From assembly GCA_963977065.1 (NCBI GenBank), contig CAXBNF010000011.1:23715-87714 (forward strand): a stretch of 64,000 nucleotides of DNA. Direction: 5' to 3'. Under the pieces are notes generated by a model. The model searched no databases and was not told the DNA's origin. It saw nothing but the letters and a program-made list of their open reading frames with translations. This document shows positions 18,609 to 28,068 of the stretch, piece after piece (the first letter of the stretch is position 1; every line of letters begins with the position of its first letter). A program made the position numbers and the translations under genes. Source of the DNA: Planktosalinus sp963977065 (GTDB lineage Bacteria > Bacteroidota > Bacteroidia > Flavobacteriales > Flavobacteriaceae).

Positions 18609-18691
18609 GATGAAATTCTGTATAGTTTGCAAATTTTAAATATTAAAAGTCATTTTTATAAAATTTGCATTTCAACTTTCAGAATTTCATC
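18609..18691. promoter_or_regulatory. Nested inverted repeats between the exported-protein run and the LytTR/LytS genes
   Basis: Outer arms GATGAAATTCTG (18609-18620) and CAGAATTTCATC (18680-18691) are perfect 12-bp reverse complements. Inner arms TGCAAATTTTA (18628-18638) and TAAAATTTGCA (18659-18669) are perfect 11-bp reverse complements. The two half-sites on each side are similar to each other, and the element is centred between divergent promoters. Cruciform structure aside, this is what an operator for a dimeric or tetrameric regulator looks like. The adjacent LytTR protein is the obvious candidate. Confidence 0.6.
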
Positions 18692-18795
18692 CCTACTAGA
18701 TTTTAACCCTTTTATACAAGGATTTTGTGAGTTAATACAATTATTGTTTTACATTTATAGATAAGATTTAGTTTTATTTGTCTAAATAAAAATCA

Positions 18796-19536
18796 ATGTT
18801 GAAAATTATTTTAATTGATGATGAATCCAAATCACTCACTAGTTTGGAATGGGAGCTTACAAACTTTTGTGATGATATTGAGGTTATTGGAAAATTTACA
18901 AACCCAATAGAAGCCCTAACGTTTTTAAAAACAAATTCTGTTGATTGTATTTTTTTGGATATTGAAATGCCTCAAATGGATGGATTTCAGTTTCTGGACC
19001 AAATTAATGAAAAAGACTTTGCTGTTGTTTTTACAACAGCTTATGACCAATATGCCATTAAAGCAATCAAAGAGAGAGCTCTCGACTATTTGTTGAAACC
19101 CATTGACTCTGACGATTTAAAACTTACATTGGACAGGGTTTATGAATTTAAAAAATCCAATCAATTAAATAAGACCCTTGAAGATAGCTTGCTTAAGATT
19201 TCAAAATCAAATGAGGTCTTGTCCAAAAAAGTTTCCATTCCTATTGATGGAAAACTTATATTTTTGAGAACACAAGAAATTATTTATTGTAAAAGTGATG
19301 GAAACTACTGTACCATTTTTCTTGAAAATAAAGAAAAACTTTTTCTTACCAAGAAGTTAAAAGAAGTGGAAGACCTTTTAAACTTTAATTGCTTTTTTAG
19401 AATTCACAATTCCTATCTAATTAATCTTGAAAAGGTAAAAGAATATTTTAAAACAGATGGTTATGTGGTTCTTAGCAATAACAAAAAAATTCCGGTTTCA
19501 AGAAACCGTAAAAATAACTTTTTAGACCGTGTTTAA
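18796..19536 (+). CDS. LytTR-family response regulator
   Basis: This 246-residue protein has a receiver domain (residues 1-~120) with acidic pocket Asp8/Asp9, phospho-acceptor Asp55 (FLDIEMPQMDG), a Thr at FTTAYD and Lys101 (YLLKPID). A LytTR DNA-binding domain follows from ~145 to the end (IPIDGKLIFLRTQEIIYCKSDG; FFRIHNSYLINLEKV; KKIPVSRNRKNNF). It is phosphorylated by the kinase that follows 12 bp downstream. LytTR regulators bind repeated sites and often act on their own neighbourhood. The divergent run of exported proteins and the inverted repeats upstream make that run the likely target. Confidence 0.93.
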   Translation: MLKIILIDDESKSLTSLEWELTNFCDDIEVIGKFTNPIEALTFLKTNSVDCIFLDIEMPQMDGFQFLDQINEKDFAVVFTTAYDQYAIKAIKERALDYLLKPIDSDDLKLTLDRVYEFKKSNQLNKTLEDSLLKISKSNEVLSKKVSIPIDGKLIFLRTQEIIYCKSDGNYCTIFLENKEKLFLTKKLKEVEDLLNFNCFFRIHNSYLINLEKVKEYFKTDGYVVLSNNKKIPVSRNRKNNFLDRV

Positions 19537-19548
19537 TTTTCTCCTCAT

Positions 19549-21063
19549 ATGTTCAATTCCTTTGATTTAATTCACATACTTGAAAATTCAAATTTCAATG
19601 GAGTTGCCTGGGGTGTTGTCTGCATTTTATTCTATTTATCTGTTTATTTTTTAATCATCTATTTTAGAGCTAAAGAGATATTTTATTTATTTTATAGTAT
19701 CTATGCATTTGTTAATGCTATAAATATTTTAAAGTATCTCAAAAATGTTTTTTTTGAAGAGCTTATTTCTAATTACATAATTTTTTTCCATCACCTTCAT
19801 TTTCCGCTTCAATTTATTAGCTATGTTTTTTTCTCTTTATTTCTGTTAGAAATATTACAATTTAATAAGAGGCATCCTCTTTTCTATAAAAGAGTTTACC
19901 AAATGGTCTATTTACTTTCTTTCATATTTGTGCTTTTTGTAATTGGGCGTTATTTGTTTGATGGCTTTTATATCCTAAGAGGCTTCTATTTCTATTTTAT
20001 AATGCCTTTGGGGTTTTTTATAACTGTTTATTCATTTTTACTTATTCTCAAAATGAATGATACTGTTAAGTACTATATTCTTTCAGGAATGTTTATTATT
20101 TCTATCGCTGCTTTTACACTCGCATTGTTAACTTTTGGTAAAGGCATTGAAGCAATCAACAAATACTATTCTATTTTTTACATTTCATTACTGATTGAAA
20201 ACCTGCTTTTTACCTATGCCCTTTCCATTAAACAAAGAGAGGCTTATCTGGAAAAGGTATCCATTCAAAAACAATATTTGATACAACTTAGAGAAAATGA
20301 ACGTATCAAGACTGAACAAAATATAAAATTAGAAAATGAACTTGCAAAAAAAGAGAAAGAATTAAATTTTGTTGCTAAAAAAGCTGAAGAAGAGCGCGTT
20401 GCCAAACTAAAATCTGAATTTGAAAATGAGCTGCAAATACTTCATCTCGCTTCTTTACAAAGCCAAATGAACCCTCATTTTATATTCAATGCGCTCAATT
20501 CTATAAAAGTTTTCTTAATAGAAAATAACAAAGAAAAAGCCGTTTATTACCTCAATAAATTTTCAAAATTAATTAGAAAAATTCTCGAGAGTTCACGTGT
20601 TGAAAGCCATAGCCTGGAAGAAGAGTTAGAGATCATCACGCTTTATCACAGTATAGAAAACATACGTTTTGATGAAGGTATTCAATTCACAATTCAAAAA
20701 GACCCAAAGGTTTTGATTTCCAAAATAAAAGTTCCTCCACTATTGCTTCAACCCTTTGTAGAAAATGCTATTTGGCATGGTCTTATGCTTAGCGAAAAAG
20801 AGAGAAAAATCATTATTAAGGTCTATGAAGAAAACAGCATTGTCAAGCTATCTCTTATTGATAACGGTATTGGAAGAGAAAAATCGATGGAATTAAAAAA
20901 TAAAAAATCATACAAAAAAGAATCTGTGGGCTTGAAAATGACTTCTGAACGCCTTTCATTCTTTAATAAAAAACAAAATCTAAACTATTCTTTTAAGTTT
21001 ATTGATAGGAAAGACAATGAAGGAAATACTGCAGGAACCGAAGTCTGTTTTACTTTTGCGTAA
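19549..21063 (+). CDS. LytS-type sensor histidine kinase with 7TM sensor module
   Basis: This 504-residue membrane kinase has about seven hydrophobic helices in residues 15-220 (7TMR-DISM-like, without an extracellular DISMED domain). A coiled coil at ~230-300 (KTEQNIKLENELAKKEKEL) follows, then the His_kinase domain with SLQSQMNPHFIFNALNSIK (His near 310). The HATPase region has PLLLQPFVENAIWHG (N-box) and DNGIGREKS (G1). It forms a two-gene operon with the LytTR regulator. The lack of a periplasmic domain suggests sensing within or near the membrane. The C-terminus GTEVCFTFA is complete. Confidence 0.92.
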   Translation: MFNSFDLIHILENSNFNGVAWGVVCILFYLSVYFLIIYFRAKEIFYLFYSIYAFVNAINILKYLKNVFFEELISNYIIFFHHLHFPLQFISYVFFSLFLLEILQFNKRHPLFYKRVYQMVYLLSFIFVLFVIGRYLFDGFYILRGFYFYFIMPLGFFITVYSFLLILKMNDTVKYYILSGMFIISIAAFTLALLTFGKGIEAINKYYSIFYISLLIENLLFTYALSIKQREAYLEKVSIQKQYLIQLRENERIKTEQNIKLENELAKKEKELNFVAKKAEEERVAKLKSEFENELQILHLASLQSQMNPHFIFNALNSIKVFLIENNKEKAVYYLNKFSKLIRKILESSRVESHSLEEELEIITLYHSIENIRFDEGIQFTIQKDPKVLISKIKVPPLLLQPFVENAIWHGLMLSEKERKIIIKVYEENSIVKLSLIDNGIGREKSMELKNKKSYKKESVGLKMTSERLSFFNKKQNLNYSFKFIDRKDNEGNTAGTEVCFTFA

Positions 21064-21130
21064 TATAAGTGTGCTGTACTTTACACTCTTTAAAATTAAA
21101 AATAACTATCTCTAAAAGGGAATCTAATAT

Positions 21131-21700
21131 TTAACTTTTATGGGACTTGGAAACAGACTCCAATTCCTTGTACCACTCCTCTCCAAACTTCCTTATTAAA
21201 GCATCCTTCACAAATTTATAAACCGGCACCTGAAGTTCTTTACCCAAGGCACAAGCATCATCACAAATGGGCCATTTGTGGTAGTTTACCGCCGCAAAAG
21301 AACTGTAATTTTGAACTCTAACAGGATATAAATGACAGGAAATGGGTTTTCTAAAATGGGTTTTCCCGGCATTATAGGCGTCTTCTATGCCACAGCTAGC
21401 GATGCCTTTGTCTGTAAAAGTAACATAGGCACATTCTGCTCCGTCAACTAAGGGGGTTTCAAGAGCGCCTTTATCAGTTTCAATAAAAGTGCCTAGTTTT
21501 TCAATAGCAGCAATACCTTCCGGACGTAAAAATGGTTTTACATCTTGATAAATTTCCTTAAGAATCTGAACTTCCTCTACTTCCAGAGGTGCGCCGGCTT
21601 CACCTGCTATACAACATTCACCTTTGCAGGCACTGAGATTGCAGACAAAATCTTTTTCGATAATGTCTTCAGATACAATTGTCTTTCCAATTTGAAACAT
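21131..21700 (-). CDS. DUF3109 family Cys-rich protein
   Basis: This 189-residue cytosolic protein has a conserved Cys cluster (CNLSACKGECCIAGEAGAP, residues ~21-39). Further Cys lie in DGAECAYVTF, IASCGIED, KPISCHLYPVRV and PICDDACALG. This arrangement is typical of the DUF3109 / YkgJ-like family, which is thought to bind Zn or an Fe-S cluster. No enzymatic role is established. It is monocistronic and convergent with the kinase gene. Confidence 0.85.
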   Translation of the reverse strand: MFQIGKTIVSEDIIEKDFVCNLSACKGECCIAGEAGAPLEVEEVQILKEIYQDVKPFLRPEGIAAIEKLGTFIETDKGALETPLVDGAECAYVTFTDKGIASCGIEDAYNAGKTHFRKPISCHLYPVRVQNYSSFAAVNYHKWPICDDACALGKELQVPVYKFVKDALIRKFGEEWYKELESVSKSHKS

Positions 21701-21837
21701 GCCGCAAAGATAGTAATTCTAAAATCCCTTTTTTAGCTTAAAATGGTGTTATGATACTTTATGAAAATAGTAACTATTTTATGATTTTATAAGACCTTTT
21801 TATTTGTAGTTTTGCAGGCTTAAAAATTAAAAGATTC

Positions 21838-22434
21838 ATGGAACTATTTTTAGCTTTTGACTGGAAAGAAATGCTAACAGCCACAATGGTGCTTTTTGCT
21901 GTGATAGACATCATTGGAAGCATTCCTATTATCGTTGATTTACGCAAAAAAGTGGGACACATTCAAAGTGAAAAAGCCTCTATTGTTGCCGCGGTATTGA
22001 TGGTCGTTTTCCTCTTTGTAGGAAAAGAATTGCTCAACCTCATAGGTATTGATGTAAACTCATTTGCCGTAGCCGGCGCATTGATCATTTTCTTTCTTGC
22101 CATAGAAATGATCCTTGGCATCAAACTTTATCGAGATGATAGCCCTCAAACAGCTTCTATTGTGCCAATTGCCTTTCCTTTGATTGCAGGTGCAGGTACT
22201 TTAACTACCATTTTGTCTTTTAGAGCAGAATTTGAAGTCATCAATATTATTATTGCCATCATTTTAAATACTATCTTTGTATATGGTGTTTTAAAGTCTT
22301 CTGCAAAAATAGAACGACTGTTTGGTAAAAACGGTATCAGTGTGATTAGAAAGATTTTTGGAGTGATTTTACTTGCCATCGCTGTTAAATTATTTGCCTC
22401 AAATGTTATGGGGCTCTTTCAACAAAATTTATAA
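21838..22434 (+). CDS. MarC family integral membrane protein
   Basis: This 198-residue inner-membrane protein has six hydrophobic helices. The MarC/NAAT signatures are visible: LFAVIDIIGSIPII near the N-terminus, ILGIKLYRDD in the middle and PIAFPLIAGAGTLTTILS in the second half. The family was once linked to multiple antibiotic resistance, but its transport function is not established. A TAnnTTTG-type -7 element (TAGTTTTG, 21807-21814) lies upstream. The next small membrane-protein gene starts 2 bp after the stop, so the two are cotranscribed. Confidence 0.88.
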   Translation: MELFLAFDWKEMLTATMVLFAVIDIIGSIPIIVDLRKKVGHIQSEKASIVAAVLMVVFLFVGKELLNLIGIDVNSFAVAGALIIFFLAIEMILGIKLYRDDSPQTASIVPIAFPLIAGAGTLTTILSFRAEFEVINIIIAIILNTIFVYGVLKSSAKIERLFGKNGISVIRKIFGVILLAIAVKLFASNVMGLFQQNL

Positions 22435-22436
22435 CA

Positions 22437-22643
22437 ATGAACATTTTTAAAAGTATTCTTGCTGTTGCCGCTCTGGGTCTTCTTATTTTTAACTTAACAA
22501 TTATTGACTTTTCTGATATCACAGGAAAGGAAAGCATTGTCGCTCTAATTGGAGTAGTAGCCTGTTTTTGCGCCTTACTGCTTTTGGCAATCTTGTTTAC
22601 TTCAAAAAAGATAGACAAGAAAATGAAAGAAAAAAGCAATTAA
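22437..22643 (+). CDS. Small two-helix membrane protein downstream of marC
   Basis: This 68-residue protein has two hydrophobic segments (residues ~5-23 and ~33-54) and a lysine-rich cytoplasmic tail (KKIDKKMKEKSN). It starts 2 bp after the MarC stop. I do not recognise a family; tight coupling suggests an accessory subunit or simple co-expression. Confidence 0.6.
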   Translation: MNIFKSILAVAALGLLIFNLTIIDFSDITGKESIVALIGVVACFCALLLLAILFTSKKIDKKMKEKSN

Positions 22644-22717
22644 TTCACTACCTGTTAAATAATTTTTTAGTTCACACCAAAAAAACTTAAAAAATTAAAC
22701 CTAACTAGATTTTCCTA

Positions 22718-22748
22718 TTGTAGAAAATACTTGATAACACTAACTTTG
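22718..22748 (+). promoter_or_regulatory. Bacteroidetes-type promoter of mfd
   Basis: TTG (22718-22720), a 20-bp spacer and TAACTTTG (22741-22748) match the Bacteroidetes -33/-7 consensus (TTG/TTTG - 19-21 bp - TAnnTTTG) exactly. Transcription would start around 22753-22756, at or next to the ATG at 22755, implying a leaderless or nearly leaderless mRNA and fixing the start codon. Confidence 0.75.
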
Positions 22749-22754
22749 CCACCC

Positions 22755-25700
22755 ATGAGCAAAGCCATTATCGATTCTCTTTTTGCACAGTCTTCGGAAA
22801 CCCGAAAACTGGTGGATTCTATTAGCCATTCCGAAAAAAAAATACATATTACAGGGCTAGTAGGCGCCTCCGCCTCACTTGTTCTGGCTGAAGCTTTCAA
22901 AAATACAGAACGCCCCTTTTTACTAATTTTCAACGATAAAGAAGAAGCCGCTTATCATCTCAATGACCTTGAGGCCATTTTGGGTGATAACGATGTGCTC
23001 TTCTATCCCGGAAGTTACCGCCGTCCTTACCAAATTGAAGAGACAGATAACGCTAATGTATTGCTGCGTTCTGAAGTGCTCAACCGCATCAATTCCCGAA
23101 AAAAACCGGCAGTTATCGTCACCTATCCCGATGCACTTTTTGAAAAAGTAGTTACTAAAAAAGAACTGGAAAAAAACACCCTCAAAATAAGTGTGGGTGA
23201 CCAACTTTCAATTGATTTTGTTAACGAAGTACTGTTTGAATACCAGTTTCACCGCACCGATTTTGTGACAGAACCCGGCGAGTTTTCAGTGAGAGGCGGG
23301 ATTCTCGATGTGTTTTCGTTCTCCAATGATGAGCCCTTTCGTATTGAATTTTTTGGCGACGAAGTGGAGAGTATTCGCTCTTTTGATGTAGAAACACAAC
23401 TTTCGTTGGAGCAACAAAAAAAAATTACCGTGATTCCCAATATTGATGCTTCCACTTCGCAAAGTAACCGCATTAGTTTTTTAAAGTATGTCAACGATAA
23501 AACCATCGTGTTCATAAAAAACCCCAACTTACTTTACAGTGGGATTGATTCACTTTTCGCGAAAGCAGAAGAAGCTTTTTCGTCGATGAGCGATGGCATC
23601 AAACAACTGGAGCCGGAAACCTTGTTTTGTACCTCATCATTGCTAAAAGAAGAGTTAAAGGCGTTTACTGCCGTGGTCATGCAAAAAAGCCTTTCGGCGG
23701 AAGCCATAGATTTTAAAACAAACCCTCAACCCTCTTTCAACAAACAGTTTGATTTACTCATTGAAAACCTCAACGAGAATACAGAAAATGGATTTAAAAA
23801 TTTTATTTTCTGTTCTTCAGAACAGCAAGCAAAACGCTTTCACGATATTTTTGAAGATGCACAGCTTGACGTGAAACAGTTTGAAACCATTGTTTTTCCA
23901 TTGCACGAAGGCTTTATCGATGTTGGGCAAAAACGGGTATGTTATACAGACCATCAAATTTTTGAGCGCTATCATAAATTTCAGCTTAAAAATGGGTATG
24001 CAAAAAAACAAGCCATCACACTCAAGGAATTGACCAATCTTGAAATAGGCGATTATGTCACTCATATTGACCACGGTATCGGGAAATTTGGCGGATTGCA
24101 AAAAATTGATGTGGAAGGTAAAAAACAGGAAGCCATCAAATTAATTTATGGCGAGCGGGACATTCTGTACCTGAGCATTCACTCACTTCACAAAATTTCA
24201 AAATACAACGGCAAAGACGGCAAACCACCCAAGATATACAAGCTGGGTTCCAATGCCTGGAAAGCCCTCAAACAAAAAACAAAAACACGGGTTAAAGAAA
24301 TTGCTTTTAACCTGATTGAATTGTATGCCAAGCGAAAACTTCAAAAAGGTTTTGCCTATGACCCCGATTCTTATTTGCAGCACGAGCTGGAATCTTCGTT
24401 TATCTATGAAGACACTCCAGACCAGATGACGGCTACAGAAGATGTGAAACGCGATATGGAAAGCGAGCAACCTATGGACCGTTTGGTTTGCGGTGATGTG
24501 GGCTTTGGTAAAACCGAAGTTGCGATTCGTGCCGCTTTTAAGGCAGTTGACAACGGCAAGCAAGTGGCTGTTTTAGTACCCACAACCATATTGGCATTTC
24601 AGCATTTTAAAACCTTTACAGAACGTTTGAAAGACATGCCGGTAACTGTCGATTATCTAAACCGTTTCAGAACAGCTAAGGAACGAAAAACAACACTGGA
24701 AAATCTGGCTTCCGGAAAGCTGGATATTGTCATTGGGACACATCAATTGGTAAACAAAGCCGTAAAATTCAAAGATCTGGGCTTGCTCATAATTGATGAA
24801 GAACAAAAATTTGGTGTGGCTGTTAAAGACAAACTCAAACTCATTAAAGAAAACGTTGACACACTTACACTCACTGCAACCCCCATTCCCAGAACATTGC
24901 AATTTAGTTTGATGGCAGCACGGGATTTATCTGTGATCACCACACCACCTCCCAACAGGTATCCAATTGAAACCAATGTGATTCGATTTTCTGAAGAGTT
25001 GATTCGGGATGCAATCCGGTATGAAATCTCGCGCGGCGGACAAGTATTTTTTGTACACAACCGCATTGAAAACATTACCGAAGTCGCAGGTTTGATTCAA
25101 CGTGTGTTGCCTGATGCTAAGGTTGGCATTGGTCACGGGCAAATGGAAGGAAAAAAACTGGAAAACCTGATGCTCGCCTTTATGAACGGGGAATTTGATG
25201 TGCTGGTTTCCACCACGATTATCGAAAGCGGTCTGGATGTACCCAATGCCAATACCATATTTATCAATAACGCCAATAATTTTGGTTTGAGTGATTTACA
25301 CCAAATGCGTGGACGTGTGGGCAGAAGCAATAAAAAAGCGTTTTGCTATTTCATCACGCCTGAATATTCTGCCATGACTGAAGACGCCCGAAAACGCATC
25401 ACTGCCCTGGAGCAATTTTCAGAACTGGGCAGCGGTCTCAACATTGCCATGAAAGATTTGGAAATACGCGGTGCCGGTGATTTACTGGGTGGTGAACAAA
25501 GTGGTTTTATCAACGAAATTGGTTTTGATACTTACCAAAAAATCCTTGCTGAAGCAATTGAAGAACTTAAAGAAAAAGAATTCAAAGACCTCTATAAAGA
25601 CGATAAGAAAAAGAGCTTCATCAAAGAAACCGTCATCGATACCGATTTTGAAATCCTTTTCCCCGATGACTATGTCAACAATATTACAGAAAGGCTCAAC

Positions 25701-26096
25701 CTCTATAACAAGCTTTCCGATTTAAAAACCGAAAATGAGTTAATGCAATTTGAAAAAGAACTGGAAGACCGTTTTGGAGAATTACCTGTTCAAGTGGTTG
25801 ATTTACTCAACAGCGTGCGTGTAAAATGGATTGCCATCAAAATGGGTCTGGAACGCGTGGTGATGAAGCAGGGCAAGTTTGTGGGTTATTTTATTGCCGA
25901 CCAGCAATCCGGTTTTTATCAAAGTGATGCATTTAATAAAGTACTCCAGTTTGTACAAAGTCAATCAGGCCTTGTGAAAATTAAAGAAAAACAAACCCGC
26001 ACCGGTTTGCGTTTGCTGTTAAGTTTTGAACACGTAAAATCTGTCAAGCAGGCGTTGGTGGTTTTAGACCGGTTTATGGACCCCAAAGATTCTTAG
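22755..26096 (+). CDS. mfd: Transcription-repair coupling factor
   Basis: This 1113-residue superfamily 2 translocase removes stalled RNA polymerase and recruits UvrA. A UvrB-like N-terminal module occupies ~1-350 (TEPGEFSVRGGILDVFSF). The RNA-polymerase-interacting CarD-like domain is near 430-500 (IGDYVTHIDHGIGKFGGLQ). Helicase motif I is VCGDVGFGKTEVA, DEAH-equivalent LLIIDEEQKFG, motif III TLTATPIPRTL, and motif VI HQMRGRVGRS. A TRCF D7 domain ends the protein. An upstream in-frame TTG at 22731 lies inside the promoter and is rejected. Length is normal for Bacteroidetes Mfd. Confidence 0.97.
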   Translation: MSKAIIDSLFAQSSETRKLVDSISHSEKKIHITGLVGASASLVLAEAFKNTERPFLLIFNDKEEAAYHLNDLEAILGDNDVLFYPGSYRRPYQIEETDNANVLLRSEVLNRINSRKKPAVIVTYPDALFEKVVTKKELEKNTLKISVGDQLSIDFVNEVLFEYQFHRTDFVTEPGEFSVRGGILDVFSFSNDEPFRIEFFGDEVESIRSFDVETQLSLEQQKKITVIPNIDASTSQSNRISFLKYVNDKTIVFIKNPNLLYSGIDSLFAKAEEAFSSMSDGIKQLEPETLFCTSSLLKEELKAFTAVVMQKSLSAEAIDFKTNPQPSFNKQFDLLIENLNENTENGFKNFIFCSSEQQAKRFHDIFEDAQLDVKQFETIVFPLHEGFIDVGQKRVCYTDHQIFERYHKFQLKNGYAKKQAITLKELTNLEIGDYVTHIDHGIGKFGGLQKIDVEGKKQEAIKLIYGERDILYLSIHSLHKISKYNGKDGKPPKIYKLGSNAWKALKQKTKTRVKEIAFNLIELYAKRKLQKGFAYDPDSYLQHELESSFIYEDTPDQMTATEDVKRDMESEQPMDRLVCGDVGFGKTEVAIRAAFKAVDNGKQVAVLVPTTILAFQHFKTFTERLKDMPVTVDYLNRFRTAKERKTTLENLASGKLDIVIGTHQLVNKAVKFKDLGLLIIDEEQKFGVAVKDKLKLIKENVDTLTLTATPIPRTLQFSLMAARDLSVITTPPPNRYPIETNVIRFSEELIRDAIRYEISRGGQVFFVHNRIENITEVAGLIQRVLPDAKVGIGHGQMEGKKLENLMLAFMNGEFDVLVSTTIIESGLDVPNANTIFINNANNFGLSDLHQMRGRVGRSNKKAFCYFITPEYSAMTEDARKRITALEQFSELGSGLNIAMKDLEIRGAGDLLGGEQSGFINEIGFDTYQKILAEAIEELKEKEFKDLYKDDKKKSFIKETVIDTDFEILFPDDYVNNITERLNLYNKLSDLKTENELMQFEKELEDRFGELPVQVVDLLNSVRVKWIAIKMGLERVVMKQGKFVGYFIADQQSGFYQSDAFNKVLQFVQSQSGLVKIKEKQTRTGLRLLLSFEHVKSVKQALVVLDRFMDPKDS

Positions 26097-26110
26097 ATCA
26101 GTTTGAAAAT

Positions 26111-26143
26111 AAAAAAACCCTGTCCATTATAGACAGGGTTCTT
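26111..26143. terminator. Bidirectional terminator between mfd and the OmpA-family gene
   Basis: The stem ACCCTGTC / GACAGGGT with a 7-nt loop is flanked by an A-run on one side and T-rich sequence on the other. It lies between convergent stops. Confidence 0.88.
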
Positions 26144-26163
26144 TTGGTTGGTTAGTTAATTAG

Positions 26164-28050
26164 TTAACGTTTTACAATAATAAATTCTGATCTTCTGTTT
26201 TGCTGGTGTTGCGCTTCTGTACAATTTGCTCCACAGTTCACTGCAGGTTTGTCTTCTCCAAAACCTTCACCGCTAATTCTGCTTTCGTCAATTCCTTTAG
26301 AAATGACATATTGAACAGTTGCTTGTGCTCTTCTGTTTGATAATTCTCTGTTGTATTCAACCGCACCACGAATGTCTGTATGACTTTCCACTTTGATGAC
26401 CATTTCAGTATGCTTCTTCATTAATTGAACAAGTTTATCCAATTCTGTAGCTGCCTGTGGTTTGATATTGTGTTTGTCAAAATCAAATAAAATGGGGTTC
26501 AACACCACTTGATCATCCACAATAATTTCATCAATGGGTCTCAATAGAATTTCAGTAGCTACATTTTTATCTGCTGAGGAAACAGTGGTTGCATTTGATT
26601 CATAACCATTAAGAGATGCTTGAACGCTTAAATTTTGATCACATTCCACTTCAAAAGTTGCTTTACCATCGGCACCGGTCATTTTTGATGTCAATCTGTT
26701 TTGATTGCTGTCATAAAGCGCTACAGTAGCTCCACTTAGAGGTCTGTTTGTGTTTGCGTCTTTTACAATGCTGTTGATTGTGGAAACACATATTTCTTTA
26801 ATGCTGTATATATTGTCACTACCTCCTTCACTGCTTCCGCCTCTGTTTGAAGCAACAAATCCTTCTTGAGTAGCATCGTTTATACTAAAAGAAAAGTCAT
26901 CTGAAGAACTATTGATGGGTACTCCTAAATTTTGAACGGCACCAAATCCTGAACCTGACTTTGAAGCTTTAAATACATCAAGTCCTCCTAGTCCAAGGTG
27001 TCCGTCACTTGAAAAATAGAGCGTTCCGTCATCTCCAATAAATGGAAATACTTCTTTTCCTTCAGTATTTATAGTTGTACCTAAATTTTCGGGTTCGCCA
27101 AAAGCTCCGTCGGTACTAATTGAAACTTTATAAATATCAGAATCTCCGTTTCCTCCGGGTCTGTCTGATACAAAATACAATGTACTTCCATCTGGGCTTA
27201 ATGCCGGGTGACCTTCAGAATACTCTGTGGTATTGAAGGGCACCGGTTGGATGTCTCTCCACTGTCCGTCAACCAATTCTGCATAATAAATGTTTAACTG
27301 ATTTATTCCTTCATCGTCTTTTTTGTATTTTCCGTTGTAGAAATCGTTTCTGTCAAAATACATTCTTTTTCCATCGGCAGTAACAGTGACAACTCCTTCA
27401 TGGTATTTGGAATTGACATCACCCTTTACCGGCTGAACATTTGTTGCCATTCCATTTACATAAGTGGCTTCATAGATATCCAAATAAGGTTCTTGATTTC
27501 TACCATAAGTTTTGTTTGAGGTATTTCTTGCTGTAGAAAAGTAAATTTTATCGCCCACTTTATGTGCACCAAAGTCTGAGAAAGAACTATTTAAACCACC
27601 AACCGCTTTAACAGCAAATCGAGGCTTGCCTTCCATAATTTGCGGGATGTAGTTTGGATTTCTTTTATACTCAATAGCTCTTGAATCATTGGGACTCATT
27701 TGAGCAAATTGGTCCATTATGGTGTTTGATTCTTCAAACTTACCATTTGCTTTTAAAGTTTGAGCATAGTTGTAAATCGTTTCAGGACTCACCCCTTTTC
27801 TGGTCGAAACTCTTTTGTAAAAAGGTTCTGCCTTTTTTGTATCATTTATAAGAAAGTAAGCATCTGCAAGACGGGTATAAACATAGGTATCTGCTTTTCC
27901 TCTTTTGATTAGTTTTTGATATTCTTCAGCGGCTTTAACATATTCAAATCTATCAAAGTGCTTGTCTGCAGTTTTTGTGTCTCTATTTTGAGCAAATACT
28001 ATAGTGGTGCTCGCTACTAAAAGAAATACTAGTGTGTATAATTTTTTCAT
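26164..28050 (-). CDS. OmpA/PD40-repeat protein of a T9SS/gliding-type cluster
   Basis: This 628-residue outer-membrane-associated protein has a signal peptide ending VFAQ. TPR-like repeats occupy ~25-125 (KAAEEYQKLIKRGKADTYV). A WD40-like PD40 propeller (~150-410) repeats SPDGSTLYFVSDRPGGNGDSD and DGTLYFSSDGHLGLGGLD. A carboxypeptidase-regulatory-like domain (~420-500) precedes a C-terminal OmpA peptidoglycan-binding domain (~515-628) with LFDFDKHNIKPQAATEL and SHTDIRGAVEYNRELSNRRA. In Flavobacteria such genes follow PorP/SprF and an SprB-like adhesin, as here (18-bp gap). It probably anchors the adhesin/SprF complex to peptidoglycan. Confidence 0.9.
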   Translation of the reverse strand: MKKLYTLVFLLVASTTIVFAQNRDTKTADKHFDRFEYVKAAEEYQKLIKRGKADTYVYTRLADAYFLINDTKKAEPFYKRVSTRKGVSPETIYNYAQTLKANGKFEESNTIMDQFAQMSPNDSRAIEYKRNPNYIPQIMEGKPRFAVKAVGGLNSSFSDFGAHKVGDKIYFSTARNTSNKTYGRNQEPYLDIYEATYVNGMATNVQPVKGDVNSKYHEGVVTVTADGKRMYFDRNDFYNGKYKKDDEGINQLNIYYAELVDGQWRDIQPVPFNTTEYSEGHPALSPDGSTLYFVSDRPGGNGDSDIYKVSISTDGAFGEPENLGTTINTEGKEVFPFIGDDGTLYFSSDGHLGLGGLDVFKASKSGSGFGAVQNLGVPINSSSDDFSFSINDATQEGFVASNRGGSSEGGSDNIYSIKEICVSTINSIVKDANTNRPLSGATVALYDSNQNRLTSKMTGADGKATFEVECDQNLSVQASLNGYESNATTVSSADKNVATEILLRPIDEIIVDDQVVLNPILFDFDKHNIKPQAATELDKLVQLMKKHTEMVIKVESHTDIRGAVEYNRELSNRRAQATVQYVISKGIDESRISGEGFGEDKPAVNCGANCTEAQHQQNRRSEFIIVKR

Positions 28051-28068
28051 GTCGTTTTGCTTAGTTGT

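Noticed and set aside
22731..22754. Extended N-terminus of Mfd from a TTG
   Set aside because: The extension overlaps the -7 promoter element, so it would not be transcribed.
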